A stretch of DNA of 64,000 nt from Paenibacillus sp. PL2-23. GTDB lineage: Bacteria > Bacillota > Bacilli > Paenibacillales > Paenibacillaceae. The stretch spans positions 571,501 through 635,500 of the forward strand of contig NZ_CP162129.1 in the NCBI RefSeq assembly GCF_040834005.1, given 5' to 3'. The stretch's first letter is position 1, and each line of letters begins with the position of its first letter. The position numbers and the translations under genes were made by a program. This document shows positions 16,672 to 24,256 of this stretch, piece after piece. The notes under the pieces are model-generated. The model saw only the letters and a list, made by a program, of their open reading frames with translations. It searched no databases and was not told where the DNA came from.

Positions 16672-19600
16672 TCAACCTCCTTGGTTGCTTCGCAAGCGTA
16701 ATTGTGTCTGCCGCAAAGGCAGCAGACAGGCGCAGGGTTCTCCCAGTACACGCATAATTCCCCATACTCCCAGCTCCAGGTCCCAACGAATCAATCCCGA
16801 GCGGTACATATAGTCTCCCGGCAGCTGGTAGTAGCCTCCTGCTCCGTAGAACAGGGGGAGGTCAGTGGCATGCCCGACTGTAATTTGTCCCTCCACGCCG
16901 ACGTGACTAGAGTACACGTCATCGTCATCATCCAGCCATGAATGTCCATGGATGGTGAAGGAGTGTGCCCGGGCCCGATCCGCTGGGAATATGAATCGAA
17001 TGACAACAGGGTCGCCTGGATAAGCCAGGAAGAGCGGCGTCGCAGGATCGCCGTGAATGCTGGAGCTGAATACCTGGGACACATCCGGATTGCAGATAAG
17101 GCGATTCCTGAAGCGTTCCGCCCGGTAATTAAAAGCGCGTGAGCCTTGATCCTCGAAATCCTCGAATTCCACATGGTCTCCATATACCGGCTGCGGGTCT
17201 ACAATCAGATTACCTTCCTTGTCGAATAGCTTGACGCCGTCGTGCATAACTATTGCGAACTCGCGGAACTCCCCGAACGGGTTAGAGATGACGACCTGGC
17301 TTCCAGATTGAACAGCTGTCCGGGTAGCCGGATCCAGATAGATAGAGCCTCGCGGCTCGGTAATGAGCAAGCCGAAGGCGCCGTGATGGCGATGATGGCG
17401 AATATCCGCCATATCGACCAGGTTGGCGGAGCCGACAGGCAGATCGATATACCAGCGATAGGTGATGCACTCGCCCGGGCCAACAGTTGAATCGGGGTTG
17501 TAGCCCACTGCTGCTCCGTCGGATCCTCTTACATCATATTGAACCAGCTGGGCGTGCAGGGATATTCGTCTGGAAGGGCTGAAGGGCACTTCCACCGGAA
17601 CGGCAGGATATCCATGCAATGGGTCTTTGTGACACAATGGGGCAAGCTGGTTATGCAGAAGAACCTCCACACATTCTCCGACATTTGCCCTTAGAATAAG
17701 CGGCTCTGGATTCAAGCTGCCTTGAAGGATTGCCGGCACATCCTCCGCTAGAGCGAAGATGATGCCGACAGGATCATGGTCTCCGTATGCGTTATAGACT
17801 ATAGGCGTCTCTACTGCAACGACCTCATAGCGGCGCACAGGCGCTCCGGGCGGGCACGGGTTCCCCGGCGAGGGAGCCGGCGGCGGCGCTGCACCGGTAG
17901 GACAAGGCAGAGGCATTGTTCTTGGTGGAGGAGCCGGACGGTCAGGAAGCGGCAGCAGATGAGGTGTGGCTTCTCCGAAGCTTCGGATAATTCCCCAGTT
18001 CCCAAGCCATAGGTCGTCAACGGACCCGAAATGATAGAGTGTATCGAAATCTCCTTCTCCATCCATAAAAAATTCCATCGTGAACGATTCGGAAATGCCG
18101 ATATGCTGCTGTTGTGTCAGCTCCGAATTCAGATCAGGTCGCTCCGCGTGCCAGCGCTGCCGGTGCAGATTGAAGCTGTGCGATTCCTCATGCGCTCCTT
18201 GGAGTAGACGGATTCGCACAGGGTCGCCGTTATAGGTTTCCAGCAGCGGCGTTACCGGGTCCCCATGCATCCAGGAGCTAAATACGTAAGCGGGGTCATG
18301 ATGAGGCTCCGTCAACCGGAATTGCAGCGGCTCATTGCGGTAATTAACCGCCATTACCCCGGGGTCGTCCATCGAGCCCGGATATTTCGGTGGATTAAGC
18401 GGTCTGTTGTGCACGTCGAAGAGCATGGTGAAATCCTGGACGAGCAGCGTCAGCTCACGAAAATCCGGAATGAGCGGATTCGTAACCATAGCCTGTGTCC
18501 CTGACCGAAGCTCCTCCCCCGAATAGGGGTCATGGAAGGAGGAGAAACGGGGCTCAATATTAATACCTGCGAATACGCCATGCATCTGATGCTCGTTGGC
18601 GAACAGATGGTCATGCCAGAAGGTGGACTTAAGCTCAACATCGGCAAACCATTGGTACGTAATGGTGTCACCCGGCAGGACAGAGGAATCGTAGTTCCAG
18701 CCGACATTGGCTCCGTCTGCTACCAGCGGATCGAATTTCACAAAGTGCACATGCATGCCCGCTTCATAGGTTCGAGTCATCAGTTGAAAGGCGTTGCCGC
18801 CAAGCACCTCAGGAAGCTTATTCGTAAAGTGCAGCCGGATGCATTCCCCCGCGTTGGCACGAATAATCAGTGGCTCTGGAGCCTTCCTTCCGGATAACAC
18901 CGCCTCTTCATCCTCGTCGAGCACATATAACCTCCCTTCCGGGTCATGCCAGCCCGCTTTGTTATACATGATGGGCATCTGGATCAAGGAGATATGAAAT
19001 ACCCGGACGGGCGCTTCTGGAGGACAAGGATTTACGAACACGGCCCCCGGTACTGCGTTTGGAGCGAAAGCATTGCGCTCAAGCACCGTGATTTCCCGAT
19101 CTGTTGCAAAAGGCGGACGCGGTGCCTTGTATCCAACAATGCCGGGAACAAAATTCGGAAATCCTGGACATTCAGGTGTCGGCTCAGGCGGGCACGGTTG
19201 TGTCGGCAGCGGCTGCAAGGGCTCGATGGGAAGCCCGTTAGGATAACATTGCGATCCATCCTGCAGAGTGTTGAAAATTCGCTGAATGCCCCACATCCCT
19301 TCCCCGAAGTGCGGATACAAGTGGCAGTGAATAATGACGTCGCCATAAGCGCCCTGCAGGCTTCCAGCGCCATACAGGGGGGTAATCAAATAGTTGTTCT
19401 GCGGCGATATGGCTTGAGAGTCTACAATTTCCGAGTCGATGTCGGTCGGCTCCTGCAGCCACTGATGCACATGATAGTGGAAGACATGGGTTTCTTTGCT
19501 CCCGCCGTGCAGGAGCCGAATCTTGATGGGATCTCCGACATATGCGGGAAGAACAGGAGTAGCGGGATCGCCGAACACCCATGAATCGTGATGCACCTCC

Positions 19601-20325
19601 TCGCCCTCACAGTTTGGGCAGACGACGCCCTCATGGATGAGGAGCAGGCGGTTGCGCATCGGTTCGGAACGATAATTGACAACATGAGTGGATTCCGGCT
19701 GGAGCGTGTGCGGGCTAATGGGAGCTTCGCCATTCATAGCGTCTACCTCTGGTTCATCTTGGAAGAAAAAACCGAATTCCCGGTATGACGGAAGCAGCGG
19801 ATTATGAACGTCGGCATACAGTCCGCTCTTCAGCGGCAGGCCTGTTACAGGATCAGTCCACCAGGAGCCTCGGGGCTCGACGAATAACGCACCGTATAAC
19901 CCGTGGACATTGCTGCCCAGCTCTGAAGACAAGGGATTGCCGAGATCGGAGAAGAAATAAGCACCCTCCTCGAATACTTGCCAGCGATAAATAATCGTGC
20001 CGCCGGGTGGAACAGTGGTGTTCGGATTAAGACCGACAGAGGCGCCGTCGGATTGGACTACGCTGTATTCCGCCTTGGCAATATGCATGGATGTGCTGAA
20101 TGTAAGCTTATTCTCGAATAGAACCTCAATACAATCTCCTGCATTTGCCCTGATGACAAGGGGCTCCACAAGCTTCACCGGCATGCACGGATTGCGGGCG
20201 ACCTGCAGCTGTACTTGCTCTTCATTCTCCTTCAGCACATACATCATGCCGTTGGGATCATGATCTCCGAACCTGTTGAACACGATCCGAATCGGTATGG
20301 CAACGATATGGAATCGTCTGAGCAA
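16672..20325 (-). CDS. mnxG: MnxG-like multicopper manganese oxidase
   Basis: 1217 aa, the length I recall for marine Bacillus MnxG, the catalytic subunit that oxidises Mn(II) to Mn(IV) oxide on spores. Three repeats of about 400 aa each start with a similar block (RRFHIVAIPIRIVFNRFGDHDP; VRVFHISLIQMPIMYNKAGWHDP; VRRYEVVAVETPIVYNAYGDHDP), suggesting two cupredoxin domains per repeat. Copper motifs: HVFHYHVH at 280-287, HCHLYPHFGEGM at 333-344 with the type 1 Cys334, HVH at 525-527, HDH at 571-573. The HCH motif precedes the HxH pair, the reverse of ordinary oxidases. Pro/Cys-rich linkers join the repeats. A TTG start at 20325 fits AGAGGAGGGA; longer starts would cover mnxF. Confidence 0.9.
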   Translation of the reverse strand: MLRRFHIVAIPIRIVFNRFGDHDPNGMMYVLKENEEQVQLQVARNPCMPVKLVEPLVIRANAGDCIEVLFENKLTFSTSMHIAKAEYSVVQSDGASVGLNPNTTVPPGGTIIYRWQVFEEGAYFFSDLGNPLSSELGSNVHGLYGALFVEPRGSWWTDPVTGLPLKSGLYADVHNPLLPSYREFGFFFQDEPEVDAMNGEAPISPHTLQPESTHVVNYRSEPMRNRLLLIHEGVVCPNCEGEEVHHDSWVFGDPATPVLPAYVGDPIKIRLLHGGSKETHVFHYHVHQWLQEPTDIDSEIVDSQAISPQNNYLITPLYGAGSLQGAYGDVIIHCHLYPHFGEGMWGIQRIFNTLQDGSQCYPNGLPIEPLQPLPTQPCPPEPTPECPGFPNFVPGIVGYKAPRPPFATDREITVLERNAFAPNAVPGAVFVNPCPPEAPVRVFHISLIQMPIMYNKAGWHDPEGRLYVLDEDEEAVLSGRKAPEPLIIRANAGECIRLHFTNKLPEVLGGNAFQLMTRTYEAGMHVHFVKFDPLVADGANVGWNYDSSVLPGDTITYQWFADVELKSTFWHDHLFANEHQMHGVFAGINIEPRFSSFHDPYSGEELRSGTQAMVTNPLIPDFRELTLLVQDFTMLFDVHNRPLNPPKYPGSMDDPGVMAVNYRNEPLQFRLTEPHHDPAYVFSSWMHGDPVTPLLETYNGDPVRIRLLQGAHEESHSFNLHRQRWHAERPDLNSELTQQQHIGISESFTMEFFMDGEGDFDTLYHFGSVDDLWLGNWGIIRSFGEATPHLLPLPDRPAPPPRTMPLPCPTGAAPPPAPSPGNPCPPGAPVRRYEVVAVETPIVYNAYGDHDPVGIIFALAEDVPAILQGSLNPEPLILRANVGECVEVLLHNQLAPLCHKDPLHGYPAVPVEVPFSPSRRISLHAQLVQYDVRGSDGAAVGYNPDSTVGPGECITYRWYIDLPVGSANLVDMADIRHHRHHGAFGLLITEPRGSIYLDPATRTAVQSGSQVVISNPFGEFREFAIVMHDGVKLFDKEGNLIVDPQPVYGDHVEFEDFEDQGSRAFNYRAERFRNRLICNPDVSQVFSSSIHGDPATPLFLAYPGDPVVIRFIFPADRARAHSFTIHGHSWLDDDDDVYSSHVGVEGQITVGHATDLPLFYGAGGYYQLPGDYMYRSGLIRWDLELGVWGIMRVLGEPCACLLPLRQTQLRLRSNQGG

Positions 20326-20338
20326 GTCTATCCCTCCT

Positions 20339-20644
20339 CTAACAGGATTGCTCCCGGAATTCCGGAATGCGGCAGTTCCCATCTTCGATATAGAATACCG
20401 CAATTTGGTCAATATGCAGGCGGAACAGCTCATTATCGAGCTCCGCGATATTGGTTACCTCCGTCTCAATGAATACGAAATCAGAGTGGACCCGTACGAT
20501 AGTGCCAATGATCATGAATGGATAAGCACTAATCAGAATGAATGCCCGTTGTCCGACATTCCTCTCAAACTCCTGACATAAGGCATACTGCCGAATGGCG
20601 TTAATATCCATCCCATATTTCTTGTCATGCTTGCCTTTCTTCAT
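20339..20644 (-). CDS. mnxF: MnxF-like small subunit of the manganese oxidase
   Basis: 101 aa, directly upstream of mnxG with its stop inside the mnxG ribosome site. Size, order and the core VGQRAFILISAYPFMIIGTIV...RLHIDQIAVFYIEDG match the small MnxF subunit that, with MnxE, forms the hexameric partner of MnxG. A basic N-terminus (KKGKHDKKYG) precedes the barrel and Cys residues lie at both ends. CCGGAGG precedes the ATG. Assignment of E versus F rests on gene order rather than alignment. Confidence 0.8.
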   Translation of the reverse strand: MKKGKHDKKYGMDINAIRQYALCQEFERNVGQRAFILISAYPFMIIGTIVRVHSDFVFIETEVTNIAELDNELFRLHIDQIAVFYIEDGNCRIPEFREQSC

Positions 20645-20663
20645 AAGGATGACCTCCGGCCGT

Positions 20664-20969
20664 TTATGTTAATGGTATGCGTCTATCGGAATCGAATGGG
20701 GTGAACCAGGCAATGCTTTCTAACGGAATGCTCAGGGGCGTAGGGAAATGATAGAAGGGTGCATTGGACATCTTGATGATAGCGGGGGACAGCGTCAGGA
20801 AGCCGTTGGTGACCTCGGTTACTGTCCCTGTGAATATCGGTCGGAATGTCTGTCCGAGTATATTCAGCTGGTTGTCGTTGGTGGCAAGCAAGATGTCCTT
20901 GCCCAGCATGTCTGCAAAAAGCTGGTTCTCTGGAAGAATGGGACTCTCCTTACCGCGGCTGGCACTCAT
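20664..20969 (-). CDS. mnxE: MnxE-like small subunit of the manganese oxidase
   Basis: 101 aa, first gene of the operon. The core GKDILLATNDNQLNILG...FTGTVTEVTNGFLTLSPAII...SIPLESIAWFTPFD has the same strand-turn-strand plan with a terminal (I)PL-x-x-I as MnxF. GAGGAGGATTAAAGT precedes the ATG. A sigma-K-like promoter lies 50-77 bases upstream, so expression is expected in the mother cell late in sporulation, as for the known mnx operon. Confidence 0.8.
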   Translation of the reverse strand: MSASRGKESPILPENQLFADMLGKDILLATNDNQLNILGQTFRPIFTGTVTEVTNGFLTLSPAIIKMSNAPFYHFPTPLSIPLESIAWFTPFDSDRRIPLT

Positions 20970-21018
20970 ACTTTAATCCTCCTCATTGTGCTGTTCATAA
21001 GAATAGCTGTGATAGAGC

Positions 21019-21046
21019 TAATCTATGATTGCCACCTGTTGAATGT
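21019..21046 (-). promoter_or_regulatory. Sigma-K-like promoter of mnxEFG
   Basis: On the minus strand ACA (21044-21046), 16 bases, CATAGATTA (21019-21027), matching the sigma-K consensus AC-N16/17-CATAnnnTA. It lies upstream of the mnxE start at a suitable distance. Confidence 0.75.
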
Positions 21047-21104
21047 ATCAGCTATTGCAGGTAGTCATGCGCATAAATAGAGAGAGAGGGTAATAGTATC
21101 CCTG

Positions 21105-21132
21105 ACAAGCTTGCGATGCTGGACATACAGTA
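21105..21132 (+). promoter_or_regulatory. Sigma-K-like promoter of the divergent Cys/His-rich gene
   Basis: ACA (21105-21107), 16 bases, CATACAGTA (21124-21132), the same architecture and spacing as the divergent mnxE promoter. It lies about 30 bases before the TTG start at 21163. Confidence 0.75.
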
Positions 21133-21162
21133 CAGAAGCGAGAATGAAGGGAGTGATTCTGT

Positions 21163-21903
21163 TTGGGAAAAGAGAAAAAATGTTGCAGGAAGAATACGGA
21201 TGCTTGTTCGCACCGTGTTATGCATGTGGAGGCCGAGATGTACTGGGGAGAAAAGAACAAGCGGAGATGTGAAGCCATGTCCTGTGGTTGTCACAAGCAT
21301 TCAGGCGTGAGGGCAGGCAATGACCGATTGCTGTGGGAGCATCATGAGGGAGCACGGGTGCCGAGGCACCGACCGTATAACGAGCATGGCCGCGAATGGA
21401 TGCACGGCGGAGGCTGCGCGCCTCCATTGCCGTGCCGTTGCGGAAGCCATCACGGGAATGCGAGGGGCTGCGGTTGCCAGGGTCATTGGGTCGGAGCACA
21501 TTGCAGCGCACCCTTTCTATTATCTTCCTGCTCTCTATGCGCGAATGATTTTCGTCTGAACTTCAATGGCTTGAACGGAAACCTGTCGTTCCAGTTGTTC
21601 CGGATGAAGGGCTGTAAGGTCAAGATCGTATACGAATGTGCGGGAGTCAAGGAAGAGGTAGAAGGCATTCTCTGTAATACGGGAACTAATTATGTAGATG
21701 TGAAGAAGAGCAATCAGATGGTCGAAACGGTGCTGCTGGATCGAATCTGCAATCTGCTCTGGGAGGATCGCTCCTGCAATCCATGCAAGTGCTGCCGTGG
21801 TTGTGAGGATCGCCATCCTTGCCCGCATTGCTCGGGCAGATCGGAATTGGAGGTGATTGAAGCAGGGCGGACAGACACAGGATTTGGAGAGGCTGGCTCA
21901 TAA
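21163..21903 (+). CDS. Cys/His-rich spore-coat-like protein divergent from mnx
   Basis: 246 aa, not recognised. The first 115 residues are extremely rich in Cys, His, Gly and Arg (KKCCRKN, CGCHKHSG, CRCGSHHGNARGCGCQGH), like a metal-binding or cross-linked coat segment. Residues about 130-195 form the small-barrel pattern GCKVKIVYECAGVKEEVEGIL...TVLLDRICNL, and a second Cys cluster (CNPCKCCRGCEDRHPCPHC) follows. TTG start at 21163 with AAGGGAGTG at 8 bases. Shared promoter type and domain with the mnx operon suggest it helps hold metal or anchor the oxidase; that is inference. Confidence 0.72.
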   Translation: MGKEKKCCRKNTDACSHRVMHVEAEMYWGEKNKRRCEAMSCGCHKHSGVRAGNDRLLWEHHEGARVPRHRPYNEHGREWMHGGGCAPPLPCRCGSHHGNARGCGCQGHWVGAHCSAPFLLSSCSLCANDFRLNFNGLNGNLSFQLFRMKGCKVKIVYECAGVKEEVEGILCNTGTNYVDVKKSNQMVETVLLDRICNLLWEDRSCNPCKCCRGCEDRHPCPHCSGRSELEVIEAGRTDTGFGEAGS

Positions 21904-21964
21904 GCGATTTCAATAGACATTATGGAGTTCCGTAACTTGGCAGACGCCAGGTTTGATGAAAGGG

Positions 21965-22013
21965 GAACTGGAAAGCCAATAGAGGGCTTGCGTCCTCAGT
22001 TGAAATCCAGTTC
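21965..22013 (+). other. Two-tier stem-loop in the gap before the PadR gene
   Basis: GAACTGGA (21965-21972) pairs with TCCAGTTC (22006-22013), with an inner stem AAGCC/GGCTT. No T-run follows, so it is not a clear terminator. The 310-base gap 21904-22213 holds nothing else beyond the PadR promoter area (a TTGACA box at about 22130). Confidence 0.35.
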
Positions 22014-22213
22014 TCTGCTCTCCTACATATAGAATAAAATTGCTCGTTGTGTGCAATAAGGAAATCATTCGAGAGGGAGTGGGATGGCCAAGCTGCTTAA
22101 AAGCACAAGCCCTGATCAGAGCTTCGCTATTGACATTCCCACTACTTAGTTATACCATGTAGTTGTAGTAAGTGATACTGCATACCATTGGTGCATAATA
22201 GTAAGGAGTGAGC

Positions 22214-22543
22214 GTGCTGGAGAATCTAACGGAAATGCTCAAGGGATCGCTTGAAGGCTGTGTTCTTGAGATTATTAGCCATGAAGAAACCTACGGGTAC
22301 GAAATTACGCGGCGTTTGAACGCCCTCGGCTTCACGGATGTTGTGGAAGGAACGGTGTATACCATTTTGGTCCGGCTGGAGAGGAATAAGCTAGTGGAGA
22401 CCACCAAGAAGCCCTCCGATATGGGGCCGCCGCGAAAGTTTTTTGCCATTAATGATGCGGGGCGAGAGGAATTGCGAAGGTTCTGGGAAAAGTGGGAGTT
22501 CGTCTCATCCAGAATAAATGAACTAAAGGGGAGAGGCCAATGA
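22214..22543 (+). CDS. PadR-family transcriptional regulator
   Basis: 109 aa: winged HTH of the PadR type (LKGSLEGCVLEIISHEETYGYEITRRLNALGF ... EGTVYTILVRLERNKLVE) and a short C-terminal helix, i.e. the small PadR-s2 class. GTG at 22214 is chosen for AAGGAG five bases upstream; a GTG at 22208 overlaps that site. Its stop overlaps the next gene by four bases. PadR plus DUF1048 genes is a recurrent Firmicute arrangement, with the PadR protein repressing its own operon. Confidence 0.88.
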   Translation: MLENLTEMLKGSLEGCVLEIISHEETYGYEITRRLNALGFTDVVEGTVYTILVRLERNKLVETTKKPSDMGPPRKFFAINDAGREELRRFWEKWEFVSSRINELKGRGQ

Positions 22544-22887
22544 ACTTCTGGGACAAAGTGACCGGCAGCGACATGACGAAACAAATGAAAAGCTTTGAAG
22601 CGCGAGCCCAAAGGCTGCCTGCTGATTATCAAGCGGCTTGGCAGGCTATCAACGTCAATCTCTTTCCGCATTCCAACTTCACCGGACGTAACCTCATGCC
22701 TATTCTTGACGGCGTGCTGGGCTTGCTGGAAGAATCCGCGGCGGAAGGACAGAGCGTTCAAGAGGTTCTGGGCAGCGATATCCCAGGCTTCTGCTCGGCT
22801 CTGGCAGGCGAAGAAGGGGCTAAGTCTTATCGAGACAAGTGGCGCCAGCAGCTCAACCAGAGTATAGCCAAAAAGTTAGGCCAATAG
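22540..22887 (+). CDS. DUF1048-family protein
   Basis: 115 aa, helical, starting MNFWDKVTGSDMTKQMKSFEARAQRLPADYQAAWQ and ending in ESAAEGQSVQEVLGSDIPGFCSAL, the characteristic DUF1048 layout. No membrane segment. The start overlaps the PadR stop, so expression is coupled. Function unknown; family members commonly follow PadR regulators. Confidence 0.82.
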   Translation: MNFWDKVTGSDMTKQMKSFEARAQRLPADYQAAWQAINVNLFPHSNFTGRNLMPILDGVLGLLEESAAEGQSVQEVLGSDIPGFCSALAGEEGAKSYRDKWRQQLNQSIAKKLGQ

Positions 22888-22898
22888 GAGGGGATTAC

Positions 22899-23195
22899 AT
22901 GAGCATCCGGGATATCATCGAAGGCAAAAAAGAGTGGCGAGCGCACGTTGCCCGCGTCAAAGCGCTCCCGAAGGATTACCAGATCGTATACAAGGAAATT
23001 CAAAAATATCTTTTTAAGGTCGGGCCTGTCGAGCTGTCGGAAGGGACGGGGCTGCTTTCAGGAATCGTCGATTTGTTCGAAGAAGGCGCGGCCTCGGGGA
23101 GGGGCGTGCTTGAGGTGACGGGACATGATGTAGCCGCGTTCTGCGACGAGCTTATCCAGGATTCCAACACGTATAGGGATATAGATGGCTTCTAA
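22899..23195 (+). CDS. DUF1048-family protein, second copy
   Basis: 98 aa, paralogous to the preceding protein: ALPKDYQIVYKEIQKYLF parallels LPADYQAAWQAINVNLF, and EEGAASGRGVLEVTGHDVAAFCDEL parallels the C-terminus. AGGAGGGGATTAC precedes the ATG. The two DUF1048 proteins may work as a pair. A terminator follows. Confidence 0.82.
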   Translation: MSIRDIIEGKKEWRAHVARVKALPKDYQIVYKEIQKYLFKVGPVELSEGTGLLSGIVDLFEEGAASGRGVLEVTGHDVAAFCDELIQDSNTYRDIDGF

Positions 23196-23203
23196 GACAT
23201 ACA

Positions 23204-23261
23204 GCAGCCCCGATTCTGGCCTTCGTTGACGAAGGGAATCGGGGCTGCATGGTTTTGTTTT
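23204..23261 (+). terminator. Rho-independent terminator of the PadR operon
   Basis: A 13-bp stem GCAGCCCCGATTC / GAATCGGGGCTGC (23204-23248), itself containing a small CCTTCG/CGAAGG inner stem, followed by a T-rich tract. Confidence 0.85.
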
Positions 23262-23283
23262 ATAGGCGATCCAGCTTAAACGA

Positions 23284-24051
23284 CTAGTTACCCTGCGCCT
23301 GCTGCCGAGGCTGTCCGTCCATAGCCCCTCTGCCGCCTCCCATTGCGCCGCCCATGCCCCCAAGCCTGATGAGAGAGGCATCCTCCGAGCCTTCCACGAG
23401 CCAAATGGTCAAAATATCCCCTTCCTTCAAATCGGCAATGCCCATATCCGTCAGCGCGACGCCATTCTCCCCGAACGAGGAGCCTTGAATGGCAGTGGTA
23501 TCGGTCACCGTAACATCGACGGTCTCCTCGGTGAACATGCTCATGCCGCCGACGGGGCGTCCTTGTCCGGCTTCGCCCGGCATCGCATCGCCCTCCTGAG
23601 CCGCTGGTGGAGTGCCGCCACCGCTCAGCGCCCCGTCCTGCCCGTTCTGTTCAGCGGTCTCGCCGCCCCCGATCTGTCCCTCGCCTTGCCCATCCTGACC
23701 AGTCGCCTGTCCGCCTTGTCTGCTGCCGCCGCCTTCGCGGCGCATGCCTCCCATTCCGCCGCCCATCGCTCCGGGCTCCAAGGCCGATTTGTACACGGTA
23801 ACAACGTTGCCGTTTATGCTTTTCACTTGCCCGATGAGGCTCGCCACGTTGCCATGATCATCCGTCATGCCGAAGCCGCCTCCGCCTCCCATTCCCGGAG
23901 GCCCGCCTTCGCCGCCTGCTTGCTGCCTCGCTCCGCCGGTTTGCATTGGAGCTCCTCCCGCGCTGTTATCCGAGCTGCCTGTCTCGCCGGAGCAGCCTGC
24001 CAGCAAGGCAGTCGCCAGTAGTGCGGCTGCTAATATTCCGCATTTGCTCAC
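23284..24051 (-). CDS. Gly/Met/Gln-rich lipoprotein
   Basis: 255 aa with a lipoprotein signal (AAALLATALLAGC, lipid Cys near residue 19). A very Gly/Met/Gln-rich central region is separated by a short ordered part (VASLIGQVKSINGNVVTVYKSAL) and a later one (VDVTVTDTTAIQGSS...LKEGDILTIWLVEGSEDASLIRLGG). These two halves look like one DUF5666-like beta domain split by a low-complexity insert. GTG start at 24051 with GGGAGGAT upstream. Probably sits on the outer face of the membrane; function unknown. Confidence 0.72.
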   Translation of the reverse strand: MSKCGILAAALLATALLAGCSGETGSSDNSAGGAPMQTGGARQQAGGEGGPPGMGGGGGFGMTDDHGNVASLIGQVKSINGNVVTVYKSALEPGAMGGGMGGMRREGGGSRQGGQATGQDGQGEGQIGGGETAEQNGQDGALSGGGTPPAAQEGDAMPGEAGQGRPVGGMSMFTEETVDVTVTDTTAIQGSSFGENGVALTDMGIADLKEGDILTIWLVEGSEDASLIRLGGMGGAMGGGRGAMDGQPRQQAQGN

Positions 24052-24256
24052 GTTTTTATCCTCCCTGTAATCCTCTTGTAATCGCAATGTAGCACAGTCA
24101 TATGAACGGGACATGAACGCCTCGTAAACAAAAAAGAAAACCGGACAACAAGTATTAAGATAATATTTTATTTCATAAAAATGACTATCGACGAAAAAAT
24201 AATTCGCCTATAATCGCAAGGGCTAGCCCAAAAATCAAACAGGGAGGTACGAACAC

